Assembly: GCA_013399875.1 (NCBI GenBank) | Contig: VXAZ01002496.1 | Coordinates: 1-64,000, forward strand | Origin: Gymnorhina tibicen | Taxonomy: Eukaryota; Chordata; Aves; Passeriformes; Artamidae | Length of the DNA stretch: 64,000 nt | Reading direction: 5' to 3' | Shown: positions 24,431-36,258 of the stretch, piece after piece | Numbering within the stretch: position 1 is the first letter of the stretch | Layout: every line of letters starts with the position of its first letter | The notes under the pieces: generated by a model | Database searches by the model: none | What the model saw: the letters and a program-made list of their open reading frames with translations, nothing else | What the model was told of the DNA's origin: nothing | Position numbers and translations under genes: made by a program

Positions 24431-27239
24431 GTGACAGAAGAAAGAACATATTCTGTTCTCTTTTGTGTGTCCTTAATTTTTTGGAGATGAAGTTATGATT
24501 CCTACCCTACTTGAAGGTATCACAAGGGGGATATTTGCAGTTAACTTCACACAGACCTTCAAACTAACCTCTAACCATGGATTTCCTTGCAGAGAACAGT
24601 CTTCTGTTGCACTGAGGACAATTATGCAGTCCTGCTTGGAGAGGAGGGTGGACGGTTCTGCTGTCCTTCCTACAGTCTGCTACTCAGGGATGACCTTAAT
24701 AGGGATGTTGCAGGGATTAAAACATGAAAGGATAGCTCTAACTGAGACACTGATAGAAGCAGACAGCAGTCTGAAGGGGTGACAGAGAGGCAGAAGGTTA
24801 GTCAACGTAGCAGAGATTTAGGAAAATTCCCATTAGGGTTAGAAGGATGTTACAATTTAAAATGAGGCATAATGTGGTGATGCAGCTGTCAGCTGAAACT
24901 AGTTCTGGTACAGTGATCAGGACAGCTCTATCAGTAGATCTGTCATGGTTCAGGGTAAGGAACTGCTGTGAGAGTGAGGATGTAATGTGATGTCTTGAGC
25001 AAGAAAGGAGATAGAAGACATCATCTGTGTGATGGTATCTCTTCTCATCCAAAAATCTCTTCTGAGTCTAAGAGACTTTGCTGGTCAAAGTCACTGGCTC
25101 ACCACTGAAAACTTGGTAAAAACATTGGAAAACACTAATGGATGAAGTGAGAATTAGACTGGATCAAGAATAGCATCCATAAAGAAGCATGAGGGCAGGA
25201 AGTATTTAAAATTAAATTCAGCAGAACATCTCACATGAGCCTGGAGGTTAACTGTGCTTCATCCTTGTGGGAGATTCAGGTGGATCTTTCATGACTGACT
25301 GGTCCAATTTTGTTCCACTTTCTGGTGTTTCTTAAGGTATCTTTAAACTCTGAATTTATCGAATTTATGGCAATGTAAGTGAGCCTTGCAATTAGTGTGT
25401 GGAAAACTTCTAACACCCCTTCAGATAGGGCTTCATCCTCAGCTGGTGCAGCTCTGCTGGGCAGGAGGCTGCTCTAGAGGTGGGATGGCTGGAGAAGTGA
25501 CCTGTGGAATTTCTTAAGTTTTACAGTGGAGATCAGATTATGGGTTTTCAGTGCATTTTTTAAACCCTCCATTTGACTGAAAGGTCTTTGTTTGCAGAAT
25601 AGCTAAATGGAGAAACAGGCAGTGAAGACAACAACTTTTTGTTGCCTCTGGTGAAGTGGCAAGTGTAGAACTATAATGAGGGCTTTTGGGGGGGCACACA
25701 CCTCCTTGTTTCAGCTTCAGATGAGTTTATGACTGCAACTGCTCAAGTGAAAAACAATCAGGCAGTTGAGCAAAATTTTCCTTGTATTATATATGAGATC
25801 TCAGCAAAGATTATTCTGTCTCCCCAATTTTTGATGCTTTAAGCAGATTTGCACTGCTCTCATCCATCTGAGCATGGCTGTGTGCCTTCTCCAGCAGAGC
25901 AGCTTACACACAGCAGCCTGTCCTCTGATTCTGCAAGGTTCTCAGAGGCCTGCTGAGAGAGAAAAGGACTTGTGACTACTTTTGCTTACAACTACCAGTG
26001 CACAGTTAGGCCTACAAAGCTGCCAAAACGAGCATCCTCCCCCTTCCCTGGACGGTGCCTGAACTCGGTGACGTTCGAGGAGCACAATTTGACAGAGACC
26101 AGCTGAGTTACTGCAGACTTCTTGTGACTGTTAGCAAGATCAGCATCTCCCACTCAGCTGATAATCTGTTGTGCTTTGCCTCACTTGTCATTTTCAGTTA
26201 TCTGTACCAACAACTGATGGGAGCACTCAAAGAGCCTGTTTGGCAAACTGATAGTGTATCTCAGAGGAAGCCTTTACAAAATGTGGTATCCCGGTAGAGA
26301 TCCTGGGATAAGCAGTTCCAGTAAAGCATATTCCGCCTTGACATCAAACAGTGGATACATGGCAGGCCTGGGTTCTGCCCAATAGTTTCCTTAAGTGACG
26401 CATAAGATTTCAGGGTGAATTCTAGGTTTTGTTCTTGCGGTGATTTAGCCAGTAAATTGCAATTTGAGTGTCTTGCAGAGATGGAAAAGAGAAGTCTGCC
26501 ACTAACATGAAGCAGACAGACTCCTGTGACTTCCCTGTGCATTTCCCAAGTAAGACTGAAGGGGCCAGTCTATGTCTCACTCAAAGCTGGCAGAGCTAAC
26601 ACCTCACTCACCAGGAAGAAACAGTCCTAAATCAGTATCTTTATGCAAAAAATCCCCACCCCATCTCATTTAGCTGTCAAAAGTTTTTACAATCCTCCTC
26701 GAGTGTGAACTGCAAGAGCCAGTTCATGTCTATCTGTTAGTTACTCAAAGGAAATGGGTTGTATTTTAGAGATTCCATTGTCCTTCATTCCTGCATTTAT
26801 TTCTCTTCCTCTGCAAAGCCCTGGATGTGATGGATAGCTTGTTGACTTCTGAACTTGAAGATAACTTTTTGAGTTGCATCTCATGTTGGAAGAAAAGCAT
26901 GTGAAGGGGAGCAGAAAAGAGTTCAAAGACTTTGTGCAGTGGAGGTTAGCAGCAAACCATTAATTACGTGCAAAGGGATTATTAACAGATAGATAGGCTT
27001 TTTTTTCCCCTCTCAAGTTCAACTATTGATCTGAAATGAATAGCTTCTGCAGAATAACTGCAAACCACATAACCAACTAAGATTTTACAGTCTTTGTACA
27101 AAGGTATTTTAAAAGATTAACACAACTCGGGTAGGATACATTAGTACGTTGGGATAACAAGGCTCTTTGGAAAGTTTTGGAAACTTCTTCCCAAGCCCCC
27201 ATCAAATTACCTCCAAATTCTTATTACTTAGCACATTAA
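24431..27239. other. Non-coding DNA, nothing recognised
   Basis: A small CpG-containing patch occurs at about 26025-26085 (…GGACGGTGCC…GGTGACGTTCGAGG…) in otherwise CpG-poor sequence. No gene or repeat is supported. Confidence 0.5.
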
Positions 27240-27385
27240 GTGCATGCTATGCATTGTAACAAAGCTGTGGTCCCTGCTCTGAAGATTTTACAAGTCTGAG
27301 ACTTTGACGTAGTACCTACTTGAATCTGTGGGAGTCTTTGCCTTGATTTCAGTGTGGGTTGAGTCAGATCCTCGTACAGCACTTC
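27240..27385. repeat. Ancient amniote repeat remnant
   Basis: The phrases TGTGGTCCCTGCTCTGAAGA…TTTACAAGTCTGAGAC and GGGAGTCTTTGCCTTGATTT…GGTTGAGTCAGATCC resemble an old interspersed repeat common in reptile and bird genomes (…GGTCCCTGC…GAAGG…TTACAATCTAAG…, …GGGAGTCTTTCCATTGACTTC…GGATCAGG…). I cannot give the family name with confidence. The copy is highly diverged. Confidence 0.4.
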
Positions 27386-27971
27386 ATGAGAATTAGCAAC
27401 AGTTCTTGTTACACTCTAGTACACCCACTGTTAACTCACAGCAAATTCATGAGCAGTTCCCTGCCATGGTCCTGATAAATGCAATGGGGACCTTCACTTG
27501 TGAGTGAGTGAGTGAGTGCTTACCGACCTGGGTGAATGCAGCCCTGCTGGGTGGGAGGACAGAGAATGGAAGGACAGAGGTAAGCATGCTGGTTTGCTCC
27601 TGGCTTTCTAGCACCGGGAGCAGCATGCACAGCTGAAAACCACACTAGGCTAAAATTCCTTACCCGTGCTCTCTGCCTGAGCACGAGCTGTGCAGCCAGC
27701 CCCTGTGGAAAATCTCTGCGGATGCGATTCCCTCAACGTTCTGCCACAGCCACCTTCCAAGTGAAAGCTGTGCATACACAGTCCTTGTCCCACCTTATTT
27801 AACTACTTTGACTCACTCTAGTTTACTGGGGTGAGGGGAATTTACAGCCCCTTTTCAGTTACCACAGCACCAGGCCTGCCAGCATTCAGCCTGTTGTGGA
27901 TGCTTGTGTGTTCTTGTTTGGAAAGGCTGCTTGTGTATAGTTTTGCTTCAACGTAAATGCTTTAGACCTCA
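27386..27971. other. Non-coding DNA with a short (TGAG)n tract
   Basis: A (TGAG)4 run lies at 27501-27518. The remainder shows nothing recognised. Confidence 0.6.
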
Positions 27972-28015
27972 GTGCAGCAAAGCAATCAAGAATATGCTTG
28001 ACTTTAAGTCCATGA
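27972..28015. repeat. Half of an ancient palindromic amniote repeat
   Basis: GCAGCAAAGCAATCAAGAAT followed by ATGCTTGACTTTAAGTCCAT resembles one arm (…GCAAAGCACTTAAGCATATGCTTAACTTTAAGCAT…) of a palindromic repeat widespread in amniotes. The second arm is not visible here. The call is from memory and I give no family name. Confidence 0.45.
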
Positions 28016-31000
28016 ATGATCTCTGAATCTCGGCCTTTGTACTCAGAACAAAACCCATTAAATAAAGGAATAGCTTGAATGCCAGCAGCCCAGCTGTTTT
28101 TGAACAACCTTCCAATAAAAAACCCAAGAGCGTTTGCATTGGTAGAAACAAAAGTTGGATAAGGAGGCTGATTCACTGTCTGGCTTCTGGAGACATTTTA
28201 TAAATAGCTGCAAGAAAAACACAGGAGGTTTTTTTTATTATTATTAGTTGATAAAACATGTCAACAGAATCCTTTTCAGGATTGTAACTTGGGGGCAGCA
28301 TGTCTTTTTGGACAGCAGACACATGGCAAACAATTTATTTGCTGAAGAAAGCCAGATCCTCTGTGTCCTTGGCAGGCGATTTGTAAGATTAAGGAAAATC
28401 AAGCTTGTGCCTAGAGTGTGGTAAATAAGTAAAATAAATAAATAAAGCAGTCACACTGCCCACAAGAAACTCTTCTATCCTTTTTGGCAGGACAGCTGGT
28501 TATCAGCTACTTCTCCCCATGGTGTGTGACTGACAAGGAAGAGCAGGCCACCTGAGGGGAGAAGTAGCTCTTGTTTGTCAGCCACTGCCCTCTCAGCACT
28601 GTGCTGCTGCGTGAACAAGCCCAGACGCCTCTGTGGACTTTCACAGCGTGTCCCGGGCAAGATTTATGATCACAGTGATGATCAGCTGAGAGGGTGAAAG
28701 ACACACAGGAAAGCAAGTACAAGGGCCAGGAATATATGTGTTGAGCATCCTCCATCCAGCAGTTGCCCTGCCTGCCTTTGAAGCTGTTATGCAGCAAGCA
28801 GACACCTCTGGCAAACCGATGATGGATAATAACCCAGAGATCAAGGGCTGGAAAACAGGAAATACAGTATGTCTCCTACATGTAGGGCTTGATCCATAGC
28901 TGACGCAGATTGGCATCATGCCACTGGAGAAGACTCTTAGTGTAGACTGAGACCAGCTGAACACCAAAATTTCCAATAAAATAAAGTAGTTCTGTGAATA
29001 AACAAAATATTAGTGGAGGAAAAAACAGACATGATAAAGTTTGTGTTATTTATCCTTCACACAGCTGGTCTTTTCTGAATTTTTCTTCAGCAGATGTTTG
29101 TGCTGGCACAGCTTAGAGATCAAAATATTGTACAGCTTTCAAGCCATATCAGGGAGAGGGCAGGAGTGCTGTAAAATATCCCCTGGGCCATTAGAGTTTA
29201 TGAACCAACGAGCTAGAGAGACCACGCAGTAGATTTTTGAATGTCTGTCTGAAACCTCTGAATTCCATATGCTCTTACCCACACTGTGCCTCCAGGTATA
29301 ACATTACTCCTTCTTTCAGGCTTCCTTCTCAATCAAAATACTGACACTACTTCGGATACCATTTGGACAGTTCCTCTATAATGAGGAACATGGGGAGGAT
29401 GCCCCCATTTGCTGTTCTCTCCTATATACAATTTATAGGTGACAGTGTCCAAACACCTTCCAGTAATGCACTGTGATGGTGGCAGTGTCTGTTACTCAGA
29501 GTTATTCTCTCTCCTTCACTCCCCTAAGAGACTTGTGGGTGCAGTGAAAGTGTCAAAGCAAGTGAGAGGACTCAAGGTAAAAGGAAAACTGTTCCTTGTC
29601 ATGGGGCAGCTTGCTCATACTAGTCTTCTTTCCCTTCTATGCTAGTACAGACAGCAAGGAGAAGTGAATTACCTTAGTGTCATCACATGAAGGTAAACCA
29701 GAGATATGTTTGTAATTGTTTTTATTATTTAAACAACATGTAGAGGACCCTGAAACATTTTTGATTCAAAGAAAGAATTCCCTTCCCTGCCCAGACAGCT
29801 AAAGCCAATATGGACAAAAGAGAGAGTGACATATGGACCATGCATTACATGGTGAGCAGCAGAGTTGCTAATGCTGCCTAAATTTCCCTAAAGCATAGGA
29901 ATTCGGAAGAAAAAGGTAGGTGGCCATACCAGTGTGAGTTGAGCTTCTTTCTCAGGAAGCTCAGACTCCCTCCACCTCCTCAAATAAGAGATCTAATCTG
30001 ACATTCCTCCTGTGTGTGGGTGGAGACCTCCCTGTACCTCTTCTGGTCTGGCAGGGTCAATGTGTGACCTCTCGCAGCTTGAGGATGACAACAGATGAGT
30101 AAAGGCAATGAGTGCTACGAATGTGTGGGAGGGAGAGGCCAGTAGCTGAAACCCTTGGAAAGACCTTCATTTTTTGAAAGTTCTATTTTTAATGCCTATA
30201 ATATTCTATTAATATTCAGGGGAGATATAATTAGGACATTGTTTCTATTTTGAAATTGTTTTTGTCTGAGTATTGGTTTGGACTGCAAACCAGCTCTTTG
30301 GCAAACTCCTGCTTTTTTGTGTTGTGAGGCAGCAGTCCTTGGCTGTACCTAATGAGATTAGAGTCAGCCTTGACTGGACGTGCTCACCCCATCAGCTCCA
30401 ACTGGGCACTTGGTGGGATTCTGGGGAGGCTGACACCATTTTGTCTGAGGCTCAAGTGTTTTCAGTTGCTGGAACCTAAGGCTAGGGATTACACAGCATC
30501 AGATAAAAGAATACAAATAGTCAGATGTTGGGATTTTGAAGTGTGTTTAACACAACACTTTAAAAAATGTGTATGCTATTTCATAGTTTTCTCTGATTTG
30601 TCCAAGACTAATCTGGTGTGGGCAGTGTTTTCTTTAACTGTCTCCCAATAAAACCACCCTGCATAATCACGCACCAGACTATTTATTCCTGGGAATGGCT
30701 TGCATCACACATGAAAGAATTTAATAATGACACTTGGATGGAGTACTGTTATTTATGGAGAAAAAGGTCATGTTCTGTGCCTGCACCAACAGTGGGTGGC
30801 TGCAGCCTTGGGTAGCACAGTGTTGGATCACTGTGCTGCCAGCAGATAGGGGGGTGTGCCTGACAGCCAGCTGCTTTTGTCATTGGTGCAGAGCTGGGGC
30901 ATCATGCTCCTCAGTTCAGGCTTTGTTATTGATATCACTCTGTAAACAAAACTCTCGCCTTTTCCTTCTGATAAATAGTGAAGAAGCCAGTGCAAGCTAA

Positions 31001-32186
31001 CATGAATGGGGAAATGAGTGAGTTTATCATACTGTTGATATATACTGGTATCCCCACGTCTTCTGTTTTGCAAAGGAGAAATTGGTGGCTGTTTTTTGTT
31101 TTTATTTCTGGAAAGTGATCATTTTTAATCCCCAGTCTTTCTCCCTTTGCATCCAGCTCCCATATTATTTGCCAAGTTTTCCTTTCAGATGTTCTAGGAA
31201 CACCCTCCCAGCTGCAGGAAACTGCAGGGCTGCCAGCCATGCTGTGCCTCGTGCCCAGCTGGGAGCTCATCTCCCCCCACCCTGCTCAGCTGGGTGCTCC
31301 CTGGCTCTGCAAAGCAAAGCAAGGATGTTGGTCTGCTCCTCCTGCCTCTGCATCTCTTTATACCTAATGTTTTCTCAAACTAACACTGTGATTCCATTTC
31401 CTTTGGCACAGGCCTCTAAACTGAACTTCAGCCTTTTCATTTGACTATTCCATGCATGTAAATTTATAGCATAGGGTATCTGACACAAATAGCCTTGTAG
31501 AGACACTCCATCTCTTTCCTCCTGGTTATTTTTAATTGACTTTTTTTTAAGGAAATGAGCAAACACATCAAAGGAGGTATAGTGCAATTTAATCTTCAGG
31601 AAAAGTTCAGGTAGCAAGAAGAAAAGAGAGCTCAGTCTTAAAGAAAGAGAGAAAATGTATACCCTTCTAGAAGTGCTATATATGTCAGTTGTGCTGTGTT
31701 GTGGACAGAACAGCAGGTCTTTTGGAAAAAAACCCCAGCAATGTGGAGTTCTGTGTTTACAGGGCATTGCCAAGCCTGGATTAAATATGGTAAATGGAGA
31801 AGGGTAGAGGATTTCTGTTTCATTCCCTATGCTCCCTCCTGTCACTGCCAGTCGTGTTGGCAGAGCATTGCCACTGACAGTAAGAGGAGTCTGCTGGTCT
31901 GCTGGTCCCAGTCTTTTTTTGGTTGCAACCCCCTTTTCTTTGTGTTTTGGAATTGACTGTCATAACTCCATTGGCTGTTCAGGGCTAACAACAGCAAAAA
32001 TTAATGCACATATGGTTGCTGGAGTAAGCATGGTGGGTACTGAATACTCAGAGAAAGCAGATTTTTTACAAAGTCACTCTTCTAAGTGAAAGGGAACTTC
32101 TGGGGGAGGATTGATCCTCCCAGTTATCATCTGTGAAGATGAAAAAGTCCATGCTTGGTCTTGAACTCTGAACTGACTTATGCATT
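28016..32186. other. Non-coding DNA, mostly featureless
   Basis: An (AAAT)n-like stretch lies at 28422-28446. The remaining roughly 4 kb shows no gene, transposon end or convincing exon. Confidence 0.5.
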
Positions 32187-32202
32187 TGTGTGTGTGTGTG
32201 TG
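32187..32202 (+). repeat. (TG)8 microsatellite
   Basis: Eight uninterrupted TG units. Confidence 0.9.
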
Positions 32203-35200
32203 GTCTAGACTCTCCTGCAATTTAGTCATAGCCTAGCCCTGATTTTCCCATTGTTTTACATTTAAGGCATGCTCAGAGCTTTCCAATCTTTTTGCCTTTT
32301 CCCAGCAATATTTGTAACTTACCACCTAAAAAATGATAAAGCTTTTAGAGTCAGTTTTCATCTTTCCTTCACTTCTAGGTGACCTGATGGAGTACAGTCT
32401 TGCCATCACCTTATAAATCATTTGTTTGAGGGGGGGGAAAAGGGACTGTGCAGATAATTACTCTGAAAAACTTGAAATGATCTATGCCTGAAGCAGCTGC
32501 GAAGACTGCTAACATGCAGTAGGATATTTTGTGTAAGAGAAGCAGTGAAGGGTTACACACATCCTTCCTTCTCTTCCCAAACACTTGCAGATGCTCGTCA
32601 ATACAGAAATGACATCTTGGAGTTGTCGTGCGCCTGCATGTGGCCACTGGCCTCTGACAAGTCCTCTGAAGTGTGACAGCCCTTCGGAAACCCCAGGCAG
32701 GGGAGGAGTGCCCCTTTGGCTCCTGCTGTTACAGCTTTTCAAGGTAACAAACCCCATCTGGCCCAAGCCCCATGTGGGAGTGGTGGGGCAGTGTCTGGGT
32801 CTGCCTGGCACGCCATCCCTGTGCCCAGCTCCATGTACTGCCCCACCGCTTCACTTTGAACTTCGATCCTACTTTCTCTTTATTTTCTCAGTGATTGAGT
32901 TAAGGGCGAGGATTTAAGCTAGTTGGTTTAAATTCAAGCCATATGAGACAGAAGTGATTTTCTTGGACAGGAAAAATAATCTTGGGGAGTTTATAGGACT
33001 TACAATTGCTCTGTATTTTCATGGAGTATGAACACAATTTGTCTCTCTACTTCTCAATCTCAATGTCTTATTGGATCTTATTGGATTAGCTTGTTGTTCT
33101 TGGAATTTCCATGTACTGGCATGGGCTCAGCAAGCCTTCTTTCACATTTGGTTAGCCTGGAGATTGCAGCCGTTCTTCGACAATGTGAAATTGCTTGTAC
33201 AGGTGATCCCTGCTCATCTCTTTCTCCTAACTGTATTCAATACAAGTACACATCTCTCCATCCATGCTTCAGTCCTCCTCGGACCTGGGCTGACCTAAGC
33301 TAAAATTCTGGACAAACTAAGCACAACCACCCAGACAAAGATGCTATTAACACTCCTGTCGCTTGCTTACAAGCAGCAGTTCCACAAAGAGCTGGACACT
33401 GGCAAGTGAAGAACATGCCGAAATCAAGAACGGTGTGGTAGTGTGACTCTTTGGGATTTTTATGAAGAATTAAGAAGAAGCCTCTGAAGAATCTTTCTGC
33501 TTTCCAAGTAGCATGGTGAAGAAGCATCTGATCATCATACTTGAAAATTCCATACTCTTATATTGCATACCTTGAGTGAGACACCAGTCCTGCGTGGCTG
33601 CAGCACCACCCTCCCCTCATGCCTGCACAACAGTGTCTGTAATTCTTTGCACAGAAGTCAGACCCTTCTAAAACCCAGACATTCATATTCCCATCAAAAT
33701 CTGAACAGTGGAGTTTTTCCATCAACAGTTTTGGGCTATCAGTCTCAGCTGTGAATGAAAAATTCATCAGGCAAAGGCTAAAGAAGTCACACCTGTCAGC
33801 CTGACACACTGTTTATCTCGAAGACTTTACTTCAGAAAGTATAAACAGTAGAATATTTATTTTCCTTCCTGTCATCTATGAGGTTATTCAGCAATTTGAA
33901 TGTGCTCACGCACAGCTTTCATGAGCCAACCTTAATTGCACAGCAATGTGCCATAAAAACAAAGATTAGGCATTATTATCTAGGAACCAATTTTACATTT
34001 TTCTCCTCTGACTTGAACTGTTTAAAATATAGGGCACTATCTCATTTTGGCTGTACATAAATATCTCAGTTGTCAAACTGCCCTTACTCAACCAGCCAAC
34101 TTTTCTTGGTGGTTGAAAATCATAGTGTTTAATTGTGTCAACCGAGGTGAAAAATGTTATTGGTTCACCACCTGGCTGCACCATATAGTTAAAAAAAACT
34201 TAAGAAACAGAGTGTGGAATTTAAAGGACTGCAAAAATTTTTTACCGATTAAGAAATCAATATGATGCAAGGACAGAAGGAAGAAAATAAACAGATGATG
34301 TGTTTCTTTATCTAGGTGCATTCTTGCTTTCTCCTTACTAGCTGGCTTTGAATCTTCCAAAGAGTGTGTATATAAATAGGGTGTGATAGGGGCCCCTCAG
34401 GAAGAGGTTTCTGCCAGATTTCTATAAGCTTTCAATTAGTTTGTGACTGCACAGTCTCAAAATTGTTCAATAGTCACTGTCACCTACACGAACACAATTG
34501 ACAAGTAAAAAGCATGATGGACCAACATGAAATTCAGTTTTTCTGGGCTCAGTATTTACTGTAATTCTGGTGACCTCATCTGTCTTACAGCTGAGAGGAA
34601 AGCTGTTCAGTGTAGAAATTCATAGCAAACTCCTTGGGTGCAGGGGAAAAAAATAATGTATTAATTTTTAGCATCCACTGAATGCTCTCCATGCTGGACA
34701 AAAGTTTTGGCAAGCAGTGTAAGCCATCTGCTCCTAGGAATAGGTTCCAAAGAGGTGGTTTATGGTTCATGGTATTTGAAATCCCTTTTGTGTAACTCTT
34801 CATCAATGAAGAGTGCAACCATGGCATTAGCTTCCTGATCGGAATCTCAGTGAGAGAAAGCTTGGGGGGTAACACTATCCTGTATCAACTATCATTCACA
34901 GACAATTGATCACCTTCCATGTCATGCACATATAACGTGATGGTGTTTTTATCAGGACAAAAGCTACTGAGGATTTTTTGCTAACTGAGCTGAAATCTCT
35001 CCCCTTTATCCCACATAGACATAACCAGATGTGCGGGATCTAGAAAGTATAAGGTGAAAAGAGAGAATTAGATAGATCCACTAGCCTCTTCTCCTGCGTA
35101 GTGTAGGATATGATGTTTTCACTCAGTAACTCACACTCTAAACCAAATACTTGTCTTGAACAAAAGCAAAAAGCCTCTTTTATGTGGGAGGCAAATGGTG

Positions 35201-36190
35201 GGATAGACTGAACTAAGTACAACTTGCATTAACATGTATATAGGTGGATGAAGTGCATCCACATCTTCCTCACAGTCTCTTCTGTTTACGTGGGAACCCT
35301 GCTGGCTCTTTAGGAAATTTTCAAATGTGGACCAAGAAGGCAGTTATCAGGATGCAAGGTAAGGAAGAAGAGCTGTGGTAAGCAATCCTTTGGCCAAGGA
35401 AGGAGATTTAAGGAGCAAACACTGATTCACAGCCCCTGTCAAAAGTTTGCAATGAGGCTCAGCTGTGTATCTCGGAAGAGGGTGAGACACAAGGTACAAG
35501 AGTAAATCCCTACAGCAAGGCTAATTGGATGCATAGAGCTCACTGATCCAAGATAAGTAGCCTCTGATCTGCTCACAGACACTCTTTTATTGAGGCCAGT
35601 GGAGAAAAAGGACGTGGAGACTCTGAATTGCCATGAGGGTGGCAGTCTTTATCTCCTAACCTTTAATTTTCTCTAGGATCCACTCAGACACTCCCTATTT
35701 TGCCCAAGAGCTGTGGCCACTGCTGAGGTGGCATTCTTTGTGCTGGCCATACTTTGTGTGTCCAGGGTCCCAGTGGACACCAGCCTGTGAGCTTTGCTCA
35801 CAGCTGTGCTTTCCTGCAAGGGGCTTGTCTGTGGGAAGGGCCTGTCGCAGTGGTCCAGCCAACCAGAAGGGTTTGACATGGCTTGAGTGTGCTAGCAGAT
35901 AACCTGGTGATGTGCAGGGGCAGAGTTATAGTCCCCAGGGGCAAAATATAGTCTTATTTTGTAAAAGAAAAACACTTTCATTTACATTCCCTGACCTCTC
36001 CTTGGTAAATTCCTCTTCACTTCCTGCCTGTGGCGTATGCTATGTGCCAGTCCAGTGAAACAGAAATCTTGTTTTCCAGTCCTAAGGCAAGTTTTGCAGT
36101 GAAATGAAAAGAGATTGCCCAGCTTTAGTTTCAGCATAATGTGCTAGTAACAATTCTCTGAACTCTGGCATTCTGCTTGGTCAAACAGCA
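32203..36190. other. Non-coding DNA, nothing recognised
   Basis: Only a 10-bp tandem duplication (TCTTATTGGA twice, 33066-33085) stands out in about 4 kb. Confidence 0.5.
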
Positions 36191-36258
36191 TTTCCTCCCC
36201 TCCCTCCTCCCTCTTTTCCTTCCTCTCTCCCTCCCTCCCTCCCTCCCTCCCTCCCTTC
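36191..36258 (+). repeat. Polypyrimidine tract with (CCCT)n core
   Basis: Sixty-eight bases are exclusively C and T. They end in about seven uninterrupted CCCT units (36229-36256), which form a mirror repeat. Such tracts can adopt triplex (H-DNA) structure in vitro. Nothing here shows a role. Confidence 0.93.

Noticed and set aside
31375..31845. 156-codon minus-strand frame
   Set aside because: The sequence is T/A-rich and gives Phe/Leu/Ser-heavy composition with a Lys run from a homopolymer. No recognisable domain or splice context.
31905..31945. GGTCCCAGTCTTTTTTTGGT-like start resembling a hAT/Charlie terminal sequence
   Set aside because: There is only one short match, with no matching inverted terminus at a sensible distance and no 8-bp target duplication.
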